From Owenia fusiformis (lineage: Eukaryota; Annelida; Polychaeta; Sabellida; Oweniidae), in contig CAIIXF020000003.1 in assembly GCA_903813345.2 (NCBI GenBank), positions 20,474,931 to 20,538,930 on the forward strand: a DNA stretch of 64,000 bases, written 5' to 3'. Below, one piece after another: positions 1-11,355 of this stretch. Below the pieces are notes generated by a model. It did no database searches. It saw only the letters and a list, made by a program, of their open reading frames with translations, and was not told the origin of the DNA. Position 1 is the stretch's first letter; each line of letters begins with the position of its first letter. The position numbers were made by a program, and so were the translations under genes.

Positions 1-2175
1 TCAAAGGGCTAAAAAGGTTATTTCATCATGTTTAGGGTCATTCTGACCATGCGCATTGTGATCCTGGTCATGTAAATGATATGTGGAAATAGTTAAATTG
101 ACTTGAGGTCAAACCAGAACCCTGTTATCTTTTTTCAAAAAATGTTCAAAAATGCAAAAAAAAATTCACTTCCTGTTTCGTCATTTCCTGTTAACTTCCA
201 TGGCACCTTAATCGACTAATACAGCAGACGGCTCATATTTCTACGTAGCATTTCGTTCAGACAAATAGTGGGACTGTAGATCACGCAGTTTCGTTCGTTG
301 CGTACTTCACTCGAAATTGGTAATTTTATATTGGCTACTTCACTTAGCTTGGCGGATGTAGAACATTGCTTAATATTCTTTTAATTTTCACACCAGACAT
401 GCTTGGTTGACACGTCAACAAAGTAAAGTTCAAGGGTCAATGCGTTATTTCGTGATAACTACAACGCCTTCCCGAAAGTCAACATTGATGAAAAATGAAA
501 AAGTCGGAAAAGCATTTACACTAATTTCTATCAAATGCTATGTTTATGCATCATCATCGACGCAACAAAGGTGATATGGTTTCATTAAGATTCGGGTTCT
601 AACCTTTAGAAGGTAAGTCAGACTCCCAAACGTCAGCTAACTCTTATATTTAGCATGTTAGCGACGAAGTCAGGCCTTGCAAAAAGTAGTAGAAGCAACC
701 ATTTGGCCCAAGAGAAACGAAAACTCCAGAGCTTACAGATTAGAGACATAATTACGTTTCTTGCTTTCTACCTTCCAGAGGCAAATTTTCCACATGTCTA
801 TTTTCCAGAGGATAGATTACGAATCGAACACACACAAGTTCACCTTATTCTTCTTCACAATTATTTCAAAAAGTAGCTGTTTGACACGTATTGAATGTAG
901 TGTCACATTGTAGCTTGAAATTGCTTTTGAAACCTAGAAAAACCAGTGGGGCCACAAAAATCCATAACTCTATGGCTTTTGCCCATGGTGACGTGAATAA
1001 GGGATGTAGGGTTCTCTTATCGCATCCTACAACCTCTTTAGATTGTGGTCATACGCGCGTATAATTGGTCAGTCAATGTTTTTACAAAGTTGGAGAAAAT
1101 ACTACGTATTGCACACCTAAATGACCTACCTCGATACATTCCTAAGTATTTTAGAATTCTTTTTATGTTGTTAGATCGCCAATTGTATGGGTTTATCGGC
1201 AGAACGAAGAGATTTTAGTTTTTACATCGGAAATATATCAGCAATTTTCAAAATGTCGGAAGGGGAATTCCCCAGGGATTTCCCTTATGACTGGTGCATG
1301 CCGGGAACTGAATGGAGGAATTTGACGGTTGAAATAAGTTAAATATTACACGCAAATATTGCTATCAAAAATGAAAACCTCTTCGTTCTGCCGATAAACC
1401 CATACAATTGGCGATTCAACTACATAAAAAGAATTCTAAAATACTAAGGAATGTATCGAGGTAGGTCATTTAGGTGTGCAATGCGTAGTATTTTCTCCAA
1501 CTTTGTAAAAACATTGACTGGATTTTTCGCGGTATTGCGAGTACTCCTCCCCCTTCTGCCCTTGTGAGATCAGAGATATCCTATTACTATACTTTTCATA
1601 AGATCTTCCTATTTTAATCACAATGTATTTCTAAAAGGTTTTCTGACTTCCTATTCCTTGTTTGTATCCAGTTTTATGTATTTTCTGAAGAGTTCTACCA
1701 CAAATAATGTGACAAAAATGTAAAATTGGACTCTGGAAAAAACACTTTAGACTCCGGAAAGCTATTAGACTATGGAGCAAGAGGTTCTAAAGACATTTTG
1801 GACTCAGGAGAATCTCTGGAGTCTAAAAGGCTAGTAAGAAACCTGGGATGTTTTGCCTTTACATCTTCTATTAACTTTATTGAATTTACAATCACAGTAA
1901 CTAGTAGATCGGAAATTAATTGTGACAAATAAGTGTGTTGTACTGGCATACATAAGTAACAGATTCTGAGTCTTTATTCTATGTTATTTTAGTGCTGATG
2001 TTGGAACACATTGGCACTTTAATGCTTCCTTTGGTCACTTGTTTTGATTGTACCACTTTGTACTTTGTTGTCATTTTGTACTTTCGTAAATGCTTATTTT
2101 TCTGTTTGAGAGAGTGCAGACAGTGTTTTTTGACATTTTAGTCACCAGTTTAAGAGATCTGCTTTTGTTTTTCAG
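1..2175. other. Intron or 5' flank of SLC7A6OS, no exon seen
   Basis: No open frame here resembles the basic N-terminal segment expected in exon 1 of SLC7A6OS/Iwr1, so the first coding exon(s) probably lie left of the window. The stretch is AT-rich and contains a palindromic repeat at about 1021-1525. A 68-codon open frame near 1726 has no recognisable features and is probably chance. Confidence 0.5.
1021..1525. repeat. Palindromic (foldback) repeat, family A copy 1
   Basis: Inverted arms of about 150 bp (about 1070-1225 and 1375-1521) share the segments TTTATCGGCAGAACGAAGAG and GACCTACCTCGATACATTCC with their reverse complements, around a central spacer of about 150 bp. A second copy sits at 20265-21325. 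This copy keeps the uninterrupted sequence AATATTAC at 1342-1349, exactly where copy 2 carries another transposon. No coding capacity is seen; it is probably a non-autonomous DNA transposon. Confidence 0.8.
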
Positions 2176-5100
2176 GATGAATCTGTGTCTAAACGCATCA
2201 GAGCAGCCATAAAGAAAACCAAACTTGAACGGGAATATAAAAAGCACAATCCGATAGACACTACTAGCCAAGCCAGGAAAACGCACAAGTCAACTGCAAT
2301 AGAAAACCGATTTAAAGTTGTCTCTAGTCACCGGGCGATTGAACTTGATCAGTTAGACGCAGAGTCTGACAATGTAGAGAACAAAGATAATGTCGATGAG
2401 GTTGATAGACTGTTCTGTTTATATGATGTAGTGAGTGAAAATGAGGAGAATGCCAGACAAGAACAACAAAGGAAAGAATCAAAGGTGAGTGGTGAGTTAG
2501 TACCTCAGTTGAAATACTCAATTTTGATTGGTTAATTAAAATTAAACAGCAATATGTACTGTTGACCGCTACTAGGTACTGTTGATGCTTAACTTTTGAA
2601 ACTATTTTCTCTCTAAATAATTACTTTAAAAAAATTTGAAAAATAATAGTAATATTTTTTGTCGTTTCATGTCGTTTTGCAAAACTAATGAAAAAATTTA
2701 AAAGATCAAACCATCAAATATCACTTTGTATCTCATACTTAAGTGGGTTTGGGGTAGATATCACTCGGGGATATATATCATATCTGAGGAGCGGGCAGGA
2801 TATATTGTATATGTCCCGCTCCAGGCCAAATGCGGGCAGATATAATATATCCATCCCGCTCCCGGGAATTTTTCAAAAGTTTAAAAAAGTTTAAATATCA
2901 AAAGTTTTAATTTTTTAATTCTAAAATTAAAATTTTCTAAGTTTAAATGTTACAATTTCATTGTATTGAACAAAAACAATATTACGAAAATGTTAAATAT
3001 AAATATCTTGTCATTTGAAAAAGGTGGAAAAGGTTATATCTACCCTAAACCCACTCAAGTATGAGATACACCAGTTATGCACGGTCGGTTTGGATACATG
3101 GAATATCCCTTGGGATATACAATACACCTTCCCTCGGTCCCTTCGGTCCCTCGGGAAGATATATTGTATATCCCTCGGGATATTCCCTGTATCCAAAACC
3201 TCCCAGTGCATAACCCCTATTTATTAATTTAAGAAGTGATATTTGATGGTTGGATATTTTTGCAAAATATGATGTCTTGACATGTTTGATCCACATATGA
3301 AATATATCTTCACGTGATATTCAATATCCTTGCAACCATGAAATAAATACAGAATATCACATCATTTTGAGTGATATCATTTTATCTCGCCGAGTTGATA
3401 CCAAATATCAACACGAGTGAGCGAAGCGAATGAGTGTTGATATTTGATATCTACGAGGCGATAAAATGATATCACGAGAAATTATGTGATATTGGGTTTA
3501 TCCCATGATTACAATCACCTTGTGATGTTCTGATCCAATTTCCAGGACATTGGCAGACAATATAAACTAGAAATTAGAATATCAATTGAATATTTGAAAC
3601 ACTTTATTTTAACAATTAAAAGTAAATAAAATGAACATGTAAACATTGTTTTTTTGTCAGTTTTATGTCAGCTTTATACCAGTTAATAGTATTGTGACTA
3701 AATTAATAAATTATTAATAAAAAATTAAATTAATATTAATGAATTATCTGACCTAATTTCCAACAATATTGTGGCGCGAAATGCAAATGTGATATCTCAC
3801 GGATATGCGTGAGATAAACGATATCACACGCATATGAGTTTGATAAACGATTTTCTGGAAAATATCACACGGATTTCAATAATATCAGAAATATCAATAG
3901 CTGTTATTGTACAGATAACACATTAATCGTGGGATAAATGCTATTATTATATCACTGTCATATTCCTCACCTTCTGATTGGTCCATGTCCTACATGTGAC
4001 TTTAAAATAACAAGGGATGCTCTGAACCTAAGTCAAATAACAATTCTGTTTCAGCTACAACCAGAAGTTCTTACTTGTAATGGCGTCCCAATGATTAGAG
4101 AAAAGGTTCAACCTCAAGCAGAGCCATCTTTAGCCGAGGATGAGAACTACGTATATGATCTTTATTACTCCAATTCTCGCAATCTTGACATTGCATCATT
4201 TCAAAATATCTCTATGGTTGAAGCATTTCGAGAAGAGCTGATTTATGATGAATATCGTGATAATGATGAGGAAGTTTATGAAGATGAAGATGATGAAAAT
4301 GAAGAAGGAAATTGGAGGAATGATTACCCAGATGAGGATCCCGATTGTCCAGGAGCTTATGGTGCAAGAGATGAAGGTAAACATTGGAGTTGTTGCAATT
4401 ACACAGAATTGGTCAGAATTTCCAAACTTGGCTATTCAGAACACAGAACAAAAGGAATTTTATATGTGATTCAGGTTTTGTTTATTTTAAAGTTATTGTT
4501 CTGAACTGTCAAAAAACAACTGATTTGTGGCACCACTAAAACAATGTTGGGTTAAGATCTATATTTGTGACCTACATGTATTTTTATAAATGTTGTTTGG
4601 TACACTAGTTATCCAAGGACATTACACATTAAGAAACTTGACATCTTTCTCGCCATTTCTAATCCTACCTAGATCTATACATTGCAAAGAGTAATTGATT
4701 GCTAAGGTGTAGATGAATTAAAATAGGAGTGATTGTTTAAATGTTTAAAATCAATCAACATACTGTACTCCCACTAATATTTGACGCTATTACATTTCGC
4801 ATTTTTGGCCTTTTGAAATTTCGCGGCTATTATATTTCGCTTATTTTCAGTTTTTTGAAATTTCACGGCTATTAATCTCTGCGAATTTGTCATACAGGAT
4901 CACTCTTTCGACTTTGATATCAGCCATGGTTGTTCCTTCACCCATTGATTATTGCTCCTTATTAAGCCTTTTTGTGAGAATGATCATTTTAATACAGTAA
5001 TAACGATCTCTCTTCTAATTTCTCTTTTTCAAAACTCAAAATGTCACGTTTTTACCTATTATCGCCCAGCACTGGACGGAAATATTGTCAACATTGATCT

Positions 5101-8100
5101 CCCCAGGAATTTCCTTGGAATTTCACGACTATCAAATTTCGCGAATTAAAACTGGAGGAATTTCGCGGCTATTATATTTCGCAAATTTTCCAAAACTCGC
5201 GAAAAGCGCGAAATATATTAGCGCGTGAAAATTTCCGGGAGTACAGTATTTTTAGTCTTCATTGTGGAGATATAATGTGTAAATTGTGAACTGAATTTCC
5301 AATGATACAACTTACAGGGTGGTCCAAAAAAATGGGACACTTGTATTTCAAAAATAAATATTGATTTTCATGATGAAAACATGTCATATTATATACCAGT
5401 GGATAGGGAATTCACTTATCTTTGGTATATCATAAGTTCAAATTTATTATAATGTCTGTCTACCAGTGTCCGTTATATAAATGACGTCATTTTAGTTTCA
5501 AAACAGGTTTTCCAAAACTTGCAAAAAACAAGTTTTTTGTCAATTTTATTTACACAAACAGACGTTCAATATGTCCACCATTTTGATCAATTATAGCCCT
5601 CAATTTTGGCCTTAACTGGTCAAAAACATCATTGATATTCTGTTGAGACAATGAATTCCTCTTAATCAGCAAGTCTATCCTTAATAAGGGACTGAGTAGA
5701 TGTAAGGGGTTCATGGTGAACCAATTCTGTAGGTTCTCCCAATACGTGGAAGTCGCAGACCTCGACATCGCATTATCCAATTATGTTGTTTTTAGACCAT
5801 CCTGTTATGAGCTAATCTCGAATCATTACATTTTCCAACAAGATGGGCCTCCAAGCAATAGATCTCACAAGAGTGTCAAATGGAAAATGTGCCTAGATTC
5901 ATCCCCCTAATCGCTGCCTCCCCCAGACCAGATCTCATAATCACCCAACGTCTGCGACTACCACGTATGGGGAGAACTAACAGAACCCATGAATCCTTTA
6001 CATCTATTCAGTCTCTTGACAGAATTGAATCAATGAGAAGTGAAATTCATTGTCTTAACAGCATATCAATGATGCTATTGGCCAGTTTAGGCCAAAATTG
6101 AGGGGTACAATTGATCAAAATGGTGGACATATTGAACGTCTGTTTATGTATTACTAAATAAAGTTGACAATAAAACTTGCTTTTGCAAGTTTTGGAAAAC
6201 CCGTTTTGAAATGAAAATGACATCATTTATATTATGGATGCTGGTTGACAGACATTATAATAAATCTGAACTAATGATATACCAAATTAAAGATCAGTAA
6301 ATTCCCTATCCACTGGTATATAATATGACATGTTTTCATCTAGAGAATCAATATCTATTTTTGAAATACGAGTGTCCCATTTTTTTTGGACCACCCTGTA
6401 GGTACAAACTCTATATTGTATATAACTATGTATATATTATGAAAAATCAAATAATTGTTATTGTTCATGTTATAGATGGGAGTGTTGCATTTGACAGCCA
6501 GGTGCTGACATCTATGATGAGAAACACATGTCTTGGTAAGTTCAATGCCTTTATTATGTCCCCACCACATAGTGTGGGGCCATATTGTTGGCCTAGGCGC
6601 GTCCGTCTGTCCGTCCGTACGTCCGTCCGTCCGTCCGTCTGTCCGTCCGTCTGTCCGTACGTCCGGGAGTTTTCTCCAAAACCGCTACAGATATCACCTT
6701 CAAATTTTCAGGGATAACTTATGAGTGCATACAGATGTGGATGAAAAAATTTTAACTCGATACCTACTTCCTGTCGGCCATTTTGAAGTCAAATGCTAAA
6801 ATCCTTGTCTGCAAACTTTAAGAAAAACGGCTTCACAGTTGCTTTTAAAACTTTAACATCTTGTTCAGCTCACTTCATTCTAGATCTGATTAGGTTTTGG
6901 ACCTGTTAGCTCAGTCATGTCAGCCATTTTGAATGTCTTAAGAAAAGTTAGCGCACGATAATACTTTGTATCATATTGAATGGTGTTTTTGAGTTTTCAT
7001 ACTTTAACTATTTAGTAGCTTTATAAATAATTTCAGATCTACTTTGTTGTAAAAGCCTATGTTATTGTTAACAGTAGTAATATGTGATAATTTTGTAAGA
7101 AGAAATCAGCAAAAACACATAATCACTTTTTTATTGTCGGCCATTTTGGATTTTTCCGTCCTAAAATCTTGTCTGTGAAGTCTTGTCTACGTGTTTTCAG
7201 GTGAACCGTTTGGTGGATCAATTTCAAATTTTCAGGGATGATTCTTAGTATAAAAATCTAGATCTGATTTGTTTTTTGGCATTCTGGGTAAATGTCAAGG
7301 CAGCCATTTTGGATTTTCCGTCCTAAAATCTTGTCTGTAAAGTCTTGTCTACGCGTTTTCAGGTGAACCGTTTGGTAGATCAATTTCAAATTTTCAGAGA
7401 TGATTCTTAGTATGAAAATGTAGAACTGATTAGTTTTTTGGCATTCTGGGCAAATGTCAAGGCAGCCATTTTGGATTTTCTGTCCTAAAATCTTGTCTGT
7501 AAAGTCTTGTCTATGCATTTCCAGGTGAACCGTTCTGTAGATCAATTTCAAATTTTTAGGGATGATTCTTAGTATGAAAATCTAGATCTGATTAGTTTTT
7601 TGGCATTCTGGATAAATGTCAAGGCAGCCATTTTGGATTTTCTGTCTTAAAATCTTGCCTGTAAAGTCTTGTCTACGCGTTTTTAGGTGAACCATTTGGT
7701 AGATCAATTTCAAATTTTCAGGGATGATTCTTGTGAAAATCTACATCTGATTAGTTTTTTGGCATTCTGTGTAAATGTCATGGCAGCCATTTTGGATTTT
7801 CTGTCCTAAAATCTTGTCTGTAAAGTCTTGTCTACACGTTTTCAGGTGAACCATTTGGTAGATCAATGTCATATTTTCAGGGATGAGTCTTAGTATGAAA
7901 ATCTAGGAACAGATTAGTTTTTTGACATTCTGGGTAAATGTCAAGGCAGCCATTTTGGATTTTCCATCCTAAAATCTTGTCTGTAAAGTCTTGTTTACAT
8001 GTTTTCTAGTTAACTGTGTGACGGATCAATTAAAATTGTGTTGGTAAAGTCTTGTCTACTCATTTTCAGGATAACCATTTGATGGGATCACCCATTGGTG

Positions 8101-11100
8101 GGGACATTTTGTACACATTTGTGTTCTTGTGTATAATTGGTTTATAATGTAGATACGTCATGGTATGTCATTTCTTGAATCTTGATCTGAACAATTATCA
8201 CAGGCTGGTATCGAAAGATTTGTCCGCTGTGACGGAGCATGCTATTTTTCATAAAAACACTCAGAATGCTTCACGATTTATTTTTTAACTCATATGTTTC
8301 GTTATATCAAAGATAATTACTTACTCCATGCAATGGATATATCATTTGCGTGTAACCTCCACTTCTGTTTGAAGTTCAATAACGCTAGGAGTAAAATCTA
8401 TTGAAAACAGCGCCAGAGTATCAAACTCTAAAATGTACCATTTCTTTTTTAACTTTTTAATGGCATGATATAGTGACACGATAATATTAACATATGTTTT
8501 CAGCATAACTCTGAATGTATTAATGAGATATTAATGCATTGGGTCTTTTAAATTTTTTTATAAAAAATAATATTAATATTTTTTGTCCGCTGTGACGGAG
8601 CATTTTCACAGTTCACATTTGCAACTGCTCCGTCACAGCGGACAAAAAATTAAACAATATTTTTATAAAAGAATTAAAAAGACCAAATACATCAACATCT
8701 CATTTATACCTTCATAGTTATGCTGAAACCATGTGTAAATATTATCGTGTCACTATACCGTGCCATTAGAAAGTTAAACAAGAAATGGTACATTTTGAAG
8801 TATGATACTCCGGCGCCATTTTCAATAGCTTTTCTTCCCAGCGTAATTGGACTTCAAACAGAAGTGAAAGTTACCCGCAAATGATATATCCATTGCATGG
8901 AGTAAGTAATTTTGTATGGTATAACGAAACATATTAGTTAAAAAATAAATCGTGGAGTATTCTTAGTGTTTTTATGAAAAATAGCATGCTCCGTCACAGC
9001 GGACAAATATTTCGATACCAGCCTGTGATTATACAGTTTAGAATTTTTGTTTCTCATTTCCTAGAAATTGTGTGGGCCAAAAAATTGGAACATTTTTCTC
9101 TCCATTGTAACTTTTTTGTTAGTTATGTATTATCCTCAATCCTTCAGGAAATTAAAAAACAATTTATCGCCAACAGCGTGTGTAAAGTATAAATATACAA
9201 GCTCAACATTTGAGCTGTATTATCCAAGGGAGACATGTCTAGCTTCTCCTATGGATAACACATATGTTTCTATTGATGGAAATTGATTCTGTTGAGACCA
9301 TTTGAAGGGTACATATTGTGTGGAATGAAAAATACTGTATTTTTAGCAGTGATGTCTCAAGCATAGAAAATTGGGAAATTTTTCATGACACACACTGTAT
9401 ACAGATTATGACCATGATAAGCCTACCCTTTGCATTCGTTAATTAATTAGAACGCATTAATAATTAGAACGCATTAGGCGTATGTTTCTTCAAGCTCGCT
9501 GATTGGTGGAAGGTCAGCGCGTAGGTCAAAAGTGATTTACCCAAACTGTCACCGGTTCCCGTCGTGGGGGCGGGGCTACTAAACTGTAATATGGTCTCTA
9601 CTAGGCAGAGTGTAGTTTAACTAGACTCTGCACGCAGGGTATGATAAGCCAAAAATAATTACTGTACTCCGGGTAAATTTCGACGCTATAAAATTTCGCG
9701 ATTTTTCAAAATTGCAATTTTGCGGCTATTTAATTTCGTGGATTTGAGTTGATGACATTTCGCAGATTGCACAAGTTGAATTTTTCCGATTACCGTGAAT
9801 CAATGCGGGCTATTTTAGCCCGTTCAGAATCCGAATAATGTTTGTATTTCCCATGTTTAGGGCATTTATTTGAATATTCTTGAATGGGTTTTTCAACTTC
9901 AATTTGTAGGATATCATTGTCGTCAACAGTTCTTGCCTTTGTTGGCCTAATAAGCCAATTCAAAATGTTTTAGGCCTTCGCCCAACAACACTGGAAGAAA
10001 CGTTTCACACCAAACAAAACATATCAAAAGGCCCGGTGTGAAAGAAATGATAGTCGCCCAGGGATTATGGTCCCCTTTCTTAACGGCCCTTACTGGCCCT
10101 GATTGCGTATAAATAATCAGGGAAAGAGTTGTATTTAGGTCACCATATAAATCAATGGAGAGTAGGACCATAATTTGATAGGACCTCCTACCCTTTTACA
10201 CCGGGTCAAATCACCGGGGATTTAAGACAAATTTCGCGACGATAAATGTTCGCGATTTTACTACATTCGCGAACAAAGCGAAATTAAATCACACGCGAAC
10301 ATTACCTGGAGTACAGTATACTTACATATTTTTATCTTAACATTTTCACAAATCATCATTTTACCATTATCTGAATTTTTGTGGATTAAACTGCAGTAAT
10401 AAAGAAAATTGATTAGATAGAAAAATGTTCCAATTGTTATCAGTTATTGGCCCACCCTGTACATTCTTTAAATCAAGTAATTAGAGTGAATAAATGAAAT
10501 ATTCACTGAGAGGGATTGTATTTGGGTTTTATCACAAGGAAAGAAATCATCATCCTGAGGATGATGCCCATATGGAATTCCAATGGGCATGTGACCTTTA
10601 TCAGTTTCTACAGGGTGGCTCAAGTATGAAAATGTCAATATTTATATAATTTGGCATTAACCCTGAAATGTACTTGAGTTCTTGAAGAGCAAGCTCTCTT
10701 AATTAATTTGACACCACCAGATTTAAAATCCTTCCATGGTTGACTGCACAGGACAAACTTTATTAACTCATGTGAATTTAGATAAATGCCAAAATTATAA
10801 AAGATATTGCCATTTTGTACTTCTAACATTCTTATCGAGGCACTCTTTAGAAGTGGTGACATATTGTTATATAGTCCCTAATTTTTTTCAGCAGTCAGTG
10901 TCTGTAACAAATGGCAGGTGATGAGATTTTGCATGTTAATGACATAAATGATATAAATCCACAAGAGATGAATCAACAGTACCAAGCATGTCATGCCACT
11001 TATCTTTATATAAATACTATATTTACATGTTGATTCCAGGAGATGAAGCTATCTACTCAAGTGCAGAAGAAGATGTACATGATGAAGAAAAAGACATTTG

Positions 11101-11191
11101 GACCCCTGCTACGAACTATAATAGTTACAAAGCAAGCATGTATGGCTATAGTTATGACTATGATGAGGACTCTGAACATTATGACAGCTGA
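2176..11191 (+). CDS. SLC7A6OS: SLC7A6OS / Iwr1-family RNA polymerase II nuclear import factor (5' incomplete)
   Basis: Three exons join in frame: 2176-2484 (phase 0), 4055-4376 (ends phase 1) and 11040-11191 with a TGA stop. All have GT-AG borders. The product matches human SLC7A6OS in order: a basic N-terminal part (ENRFKVVSSHR), LYDVV, the segment VLTCNGVPMIRE, the family signature YVYDLYY, and an acidic stretch YEDEDDENEEGNWRNDYP, then a Tyr/Asp-rich tail. The family (yeast Iwr1) binds assembled RNA polymerase II and carries it into the nucleus. The human protein begins with a basic LRVKRKR-type segment that is absent here, so one or two upstream exons are outside the window. The last intron (4377-11039) is loaded with transposons; a frame-preserving optional exon may lie at 6476-6535. 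Identity is firm; completeness is not. Confidence 0.93.
2750..3215. repeat. AT-rich palindromic repeat block, with family B copy at 3072-3207
   Basis: The core 3072-3207 reads GTTATGCAC at its left and GTGCATAAC at its right, with inverted inner segments GGATAC and GTATCC and repeated TCCCTCGG. Related palindromes lie at 24818-24936 and 54355-54578. The flanking 2750-2870 piece carries GAGCGGGCAGGATATA-type sequence also seen near 24665-24720, so the full unit may be larger. It lies in an SLC7A6OS intron. Confidence 0.65.
3365..3945. repeat. Palindrome rich in ATATCA and its flanking inverted ends
   Basis: 3370-3475 is a near-perfect inverted repeat: GATATCATTTTATCTCGCC at the left is mirrored by GGCGATAAAATGATATC at the right, with AGTGAGCGAAGCGAATGAGT at the centre. 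Further right, TTTATCCCATGATTA (about 3497) and TAATCGTGGGATAAA (about 3924) form another inverted pair. It is probably a non-autonomous DNA element, or two nested ones, within an SLC7A6OS intron. Confidence 0.55.
4763..5246. mobile_element. MITE of the CTGTACTCC family, copy 1
   Basis: Terminal inverted repeats CTGTACTCCC and GGGAGTACAG are flanked by TA on both sides (4761-4762 and 5247-5248). The interior is built of repeated AAATTTCGCGGCTATTATAT-like segments in both orientations, with no coding capacity. TA target duplication suggests mobilisation by a Tc1/mariner-type transposase. Related copies are at 9662-10316 and 12774-13229, with a partial one from 30610. Confidence 0.8.
5315..6398. 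mobile_element. Foldback element derived from a Tc1/mariner transposon
   Basis: The ends are CAGGGTGGTCCAAAAAA and its reverse complement, flanked by TA at 5313-5314 and 6399-6400. Both arms (about 5315-5765 and 5950-6398) carry the same transposase-derived 3' segment in opposite orientation: the minus-strand frame at 5550-5780 ends PKLRAIIDQNGGHIERLFV, and the right arm encodes the same end in diverged form. The right half also contains FQQDGPPSNRSHKS near 5840-5880, resembling the catalytic-domain FQQDGAPPH motif of Tc1/mariner transposases. Interrupted frames make it non-autonomous. Confidence 0.85.
6476..6535 (+). other. Candidate cassette exon of SLC7A6OS
   Basis: A 60-base segment is bounded by TTATAG at the left and GTAAGT at the right. 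Its phase (1 in, 1 out) matches the 4376/11040 junction, so inclusion would add GSVAFDSQVLTSMMRNTCL-like sequence without disturbing the frame. The human protein has no obvious counterpart at this position. It sits just left of a satellite-bearing repeat. It could be a chance exon, a lineage-specific cassette, or an exon brought in by a repeat. Confidence 0.35.
6557..8105. mobile_element. Satellite-bearing mobile element 1: (GTCCG)n plus about 162-bp tandem repeats
   Basis: The left end TGTCCCCACCACA and the right end TTGGTGGGGACA are inverted relatives. Inside come a CCATATTGTTGGCC segment, a (GTCC/GTCTGTCC)n microsatellite at 6601-6665, a single-copy stretch, and then about five tandem units marked by GCCATTTTGGATTTT at 7303, 7465, 7627, 7786 and 7949, spaced 159-163 bp. 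No transposase is seen. The layout (short end, microsatellite, about 160-bp core repeats) recalls the satellite-carrying Helentron-like elements described in bivalves; that comparison is inference. It lies in the last SLC7A6OS intron. Confidence 0.65.
7126..8060. repeat. Tandem satellite array 1, unit 159-163 bp
   Basis: About five to six diverged units carry GGCATTCTGGGTAAATGTCA, GCCATTTTGGATTTTC, TCCTAAAATCTTGTCTGTAA and TTTTCAGGTGAACC. The same family makes up array 2 at 17120-19165, in reverse orientation and much more homogeneous. The divergence between units here suggests an older array. Confidence 0.85.
8199..9027. mobile_element. 829-bp foldback transposon with 5-bp target duplication
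   Basis: The ends CACAGGCTGGTATCGAAA and TTTCGATACCAGCCTGTG are perfect inverted repeats, flanked by ATTAT on both sides (8194-8198 and 9028-9032). The arms are inverted along nearly 400 bp each. The 19-mer TGTCCGCTGTGACGGAGCA occurs four times: forward at 8221 and 8584, reverse at 8626 and 8987, so the inner pair makes a hairpin at the centre. No coding capacity is seen. A 5-bp duplication does not match Tc1 (TA), hAT (8) or PIF (3); the superfamily is unassigned. Confidence 0.85.
9068..10459. mobile_element. Tc1/mariner-like non-autonomous element with nested MITE
   Basis: The left side reads TGGGCCAAAAAATTGGAACA and the right side ends TGTTCCAATTG...GGCCCACCCTG followed by TA, giving inverted ends. 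The left terminal bases have decayed (GTGTGGGCC where CAGGGTGGGCC is expected). A CTGTACTCC-family MITE (9662-10316) has inserted in the middle. No transposase frame is readable. Confidence 0.55.
9662..10316. mobile_element. MITE of the CTGTACTCC family, copy 2 (nested)
   Basis: CTGTACTCCGGGTAAATTTC at the left and CTGGAGTACAG at the right are flanked by TA (9660-9661 and 10317-10318). Subterminal AAATTTCGCG-like repeats match copies 1 and 3. The middle, about 9860-10200, is unlike the other copies and may be captured or inserted sequence; it contains GCCCAGGGATTATGGTCCCC and related palindromic bits. Confidence 0.8.
10612..10835. mobile_element. Short Tc1-type MITE, right end decayed
   Basis: TA then CAGGGTGGCTCAAGTATG opens the element. 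ATTTATATAATTTGGCATT at about 10640 is mirrored by AATGCCAAAATTATAAA at about 10786, and GAAAATGTC by GCCATTTTG further right. The right terminus has lost its expected CCACCCTG. No coding capacity. Confidence 0.5.
10852..10950 (+). repeat. Dispersed repeat GTGACATATTGTTATAGTCTCC, copy
   Basis: Segments GTGGTGACATATTGTTAT, CAGTCAGTGTCTGTAACAAA, TGGCAGGTGATGA and TTTTGCATGTTAATGAC occur in this order, as in the copies at 11356-11505, 16820-16920, 25858-25970 and (reverse) 63765-63875. It lies 90 bp left of the last SLC7A6OS exon. Confidence 0.7.
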
Positions 11192-11287
11192 CAAACATAT
11201 TGATGCTGCTAGGTTATTCAATTGAAATATTTATTTTAAAACAAGTGTGCATAGGTTTTTAATGATCACTCCAATTGTTGTGGTGAA

Positions 11288-11293
11288 AATAAA
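11288..11293 (+). terminator. Candidate polyadenylation signal of SLC7A6OS
   Basis: AATAAA lies 97 bases after the SLC7A6OS stop codon and is the first canonical hexamer downstream. A T/G-rich stretch follows at about 11340-11360. Confidence 0.45.
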
Positions 11294-11355
11294 GCAGCTT
11301 CGCATTGAAGCTTTGGGAAATCCCATCTTAAATCTGTGATTTGTAGTTTGTTTTT

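Noticed and set aside
655-876. 73-codon open frame as a possible first exon of SLC7A6OS
   Set aside because: No resemblance to the basic LRVKRKR-type start, no suitable donor at phase 0, and no match in composition.
4196-4469. Met/Lys- and Ile/Phe-rich frames around 4200-4470
   Set aside because: Shadow frames of the acidic SLC7A6OS exon on both strands.
10860-10921. Exon-like piece between TTTTTTTCAG and GGCAG/GTGATG just before the last SLC7A6OS exon
   Set aside because: The splice-like signals belong to the dispersed GTGACATATTG repeat and the length breaks the SLC7A6OS frame.
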